64,000 nucleotides of DNA. Origin: Streptomyces sp. TS71-3 (GTDB taxonomy: Bacteria; Actinomycetota; Actinomycetes; Streptomycetales; Streptomycetaceae). The DNA is taken from NCBI RefSeq assembly GCF_018327685.1, contig NZ_BNEL01000001.1:2914001-2978000 (forward strand). The letters are read 5' to 3'. Under the pieces are notes generated by a model. It did no database searches and had not been told where the DNA came from. It was given only the letters and a program-made list of their open reading frames with translations. Shown here in pieces: positions 62,324-64,000 of this stretch (positions are counted from its first letter, which is position 1; each line of letters opens with the position of its first letter). Made by a program: the position numbers and the translations under genes.

Positions 62324-62331
62324 ATGTACAT
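62324..62331. promoter_or_regulatory. ATGTACAT palindrome between divergent genes
   Basis: An 8-bp perfect palindrome ATGTACAT lies 72 bases from the LVIVD gene start and 103 from the DUF305 start, in an AT-richer patch. A weak TTGAGA...GATACT pair (62319-62345) points toward the LVIVD gene. It could be an operator shared by both genes. Confidence 0.4.
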
Positions 62332-62395
62332 GTAAGGACGATACTGCCGGAAACAAGACCCCCTTCAGTCCTGAACGGATACAAGGAGGACAAAA

Positions 62396-63889
62396 GTGAT
62401 CCCGCACTCCACTCGCAGGCGCCACAGACGCCTGGGAGCCGCCTCGGCCGTCGCCGGACTCCTGGTGACGCTGCTGGCGGCCGGGCCCGCACTCGCCATA
62501 CCCGACCCCGGTGACGTCCCCACCCGGCAGGACGTCTCCTCGGAGCAGTCCGCCGAGGCCCAAAAGGCCGTCGAGAGCGGCGAGATACCGGGCGTCGACC
62601 AGGCCGTGCACAGCCCCAACATCACGCCCCTGGTCAACGTCCCGAAGGACGCGCTGACCGACTACAACACCGACCTGGCGTTCCAGGGGAAGTACGCGTT
62701 CGCCGGGAACTACAGCGGCTTCAGGATCTTCGACATCAGCCACCCGAAGTCCCCGAAGACCGTCGCCCAGGTGCTCTGCCCCGGCTCGCAGAACGACGTC
62801 TCCGTCTCGGGCGACCTGCTGTTCCTGTCCACGGACTCGTCGCGCACCGACAGCTCGTGCAGCAGCACCTCCCAGCCGGCGACGCAGAAGTCCTCCTGGG
62901 AGGGCATGAAGGTCTTCGACATCAGCGACAAGCGCAATCCGCGGTACGTCGCCGCCGTCGAGACGTCCTGCGGCTCCCACACCCACACGCTGGTCCCCGA
63001 GCGGGACGAGGTCTACATCTACGTGTCCTCGTACGGCCCCAGCGACACGTTCCCCGACTGCCGGCCGCCCCACGACGGGATCTCCGTCGTCAAGGTGCCC
63101 CGCAAGGCACCGTCCCAGGCGGCGGTCGTCGACTTCCCCGTCCTCTTCCCGGACGGCGGCAACCCCGGTGCCCCCACCAACCCGGGCGTCTCCAGGACCA
63201 CGGGCTGCCACGACATCACGACGCTGCCCTCCAAGGACCTCGCGGCCGGGGCCTGCATGGGCGACGGCATCCTGTTCGACATCAAGGACCCGGCGCGGCC
63301 CAGGGTGATCGACCGGGTCGAGGACAACGTCAACTTCTCGTTCTGGCACTCGGCGACCTTCAACCAGAAGGCCGACAAGGTGGTGTTCACCGACGAGCTG
63401 GGCGGTGGCGCGGCGGCGACCTGCAACGCGGCGGTCGGCCCGGACCGCGGTGCGGACGGCATCTACGACATCGTCGGCAAGGGCGACGCGCGCAAGCTCG
63501 TCTTCCGCAGCTACTACAAGATCCCCCGCCCCCAGGCGGACACCGAGAACTGCGTCGCGCACAACGGCTCGCTGATCCCGGTCAAGGGCCGCGACATCAT
63601 GGTGCAGGCCTGGTACCAGGGCGGCGTCTCGGTCTGGGACTTCACCGACTCCAGCAAGCCGAGGGAGATCGGCTACTTCGAGCGGGGCCCGCTCTCGACG
63701 GACGCCCTCACGCTCGGCGGCGCGTGGTCGGCGTACTACTACAACGGCTACATCTACTCCAACGACATCGTGAAGGGCTTCGACGTCCTGAAACTCGACG
63801 ACGCCCGAACGGCTCCGGCACAGCGGGTGCACGTGGACGAGCTGAACGTCCAGACGCAGCCGGACTACTTCGCCGGCGGCCGCCGCTGA
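62396..63889 (+). CDS. Secreted LVIVD-repeat protein
   Basis: 497 residues from GTG 62396 (AAGGAGGA upstream). Sec signal peptide (about 1-34, GLLVTLLAAGPALA). The mature part holds LVIVD-type beta-propeller repeats (YAFAGNYSGFRIFDISHPKSPK, MKVFDISDKRNPRYVA, VSVWDFTDSSKPREIGYF) with several cysteines and His residues. Function in streptomycetes is unknown; the divergent DUF305 partner hints at metal or cell-surface stress roles. Confidence 0.9.
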   Translation: MIPHSTRRRHRRLGAASAVAGLLVTLLAAGPALAIPDPGDVPTRQDVSSEQSAEAQKAVESGEIPGVDQAVHSPNITPLVNVPKDALTDYNTDLAFQGKYAFAGNYSGFRIFDISHPKSPKTVAQVLCPGSQNDVSVSGDLLFLSTDSSRTDSSCSSTSQPATQKSSWEGMKVFDISDKRNPRYVAAVETSCGSHTHTLVPERDEVYIYVSSYGPSDTFPDCRPPHDGISVVKVPRKAPSQAAVVDFPVLFPDGGNPGAPTNPGVSRTTGCHDITTLPSKDLAAGACMGDGILFDIKDPARPRVIDRVEDNVNFSFWHSATFNQKADKVVFTDELGGGAAATCNAAVGPDRGADGIYDIVGKGDARKLVFRSYYKIPRPQADTENCVAHNGSLIPVKGRDIMVQAWYQGGVSVWDFTDSSKPREIGYFERGPLSTDALTLGGAWSAYYYNGYIYSNDIVKGFDVLKLDDARTAPAQRVHVDELNVQTQPDYFAGGRR

Positions 63890-63912
63890 CGGCGGTGCGC
63901 GGGTCAGGTGAC

Positions 63913-63946
63913 GGTGCCGCCGGGCGGGTCGTGGCCCGGCGGCACC
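63913..63946 (+). terminator. Perfect 13-bp terminator hairpin
   Basis: GGTGCCGCCGGGC (63913-63925) pairs exactly with GCCCGGCGGCACC (63934-63946), 8-base loop, 24 bases after the LVIVD stop. A factor-independent-type terminator for that gene. Confidence 0.85.
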
Positions 63947-64000
63947 GCTTCCTCGAACCGAACCGGCACCCGCCTCGCCAGGTGAGACACCGTCCTGGCC

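Overview
The window is high-GC actinobacterial DNA, almost certainly from Streptomyces. It has very strong G/C third-position bias, many GTG starts and ATGA/GTGA gene overlaps. It carries a conservon (cvn) signalling operon, a gamma-butyrolactone-receptor-like regulator, an LAETG sortase substrate and the short GC-rich palindromes common in this genus. No rRNA, tRNA, CRISPR array, phage or complete insertion sequence was recognised. All calls come from reading the sequence; no database search was run.

Layout. 1-5.1 kb (minus): a conservon, cvnA-B-C-D, followed by two cytochrome P450 genes, the second cut by the window edge. 5.1-5.8 kb: decayed DNA with a GH15-like relic and a 184-bp element bounded by a 19-bp inverted repeat. 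6-14.4 kb: DUF4331 protein, YheO-type regulator with a coupled aminotransferase, a 6-oxocamphor-hydrolase-like crotonase with a mycothiol-type DinB protein and a disulfide oxidoreductase, a 73-residue protein and a lipoprotein. 14.4-15.0 kb: P-loop kinase.

15.5-30.1 kb (plus) is the highlight: a nearly gapless operon of a WD40 protein, GTP cyclohydrolase II, an FGE-fold protein, a fold-II PLP enzyme, a methyltransferase, a 1235-residue multi-ATP-grasp ligase, a flavin reductase, an IPNS-like Fe(II) oxygenase, a second ATP-grasp ligase and a serine acetyltransferase. These are followed by a tandem 31-bp array, an MFS exporter and a VOC protein. The GCH II + WD40 + FGE trio is what is known from toxoflavin-type (azapteridine) pathways. 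Combined with amino-acid-making and peptide-ligating enzymes it suggests a cluster for an aminoacylated or peptidyl pyrimidine, azapteridine or related metabolite that I do not recognise.

30.3-39 kb: a frameshifted universal stress protein gene, an asparagine permease, a coupled trio (HATPase, class I aaRS-like protein, ASCH protein) facing an XRE/TPR regulator with a methyltransferase, and an aldo/keto reductase. 38.9-39.3 kb: three 72-bp tandem repeats plus inverted copies of a Streptomyces palindrome. 39.4-44.8 kb: LLM oxidoreductase with FMN reductase, an MFS exporter divergent from PadR, GNAT, and a Fur-family regulator divergent from katG. 45.3-54.9 kb: KatG, LAETG surface protein, a PCD-VOC fusion, an FMN reductase divergent from TetR, a GBL-receptor-like TetR and a PAS/GAF/PP2C phosphatase. 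55-61.3 kb (minus): flavin monooxygenase, 2-hydroxy-acid oxidase, MFS, DUF6282-type hydrolase and AhpD-like protein, probably a catabolic operon. 61.5-64 kb: a DUF305 lipoprotein divergent from a secreted LVIVD-repeat protein with a strong terminator.
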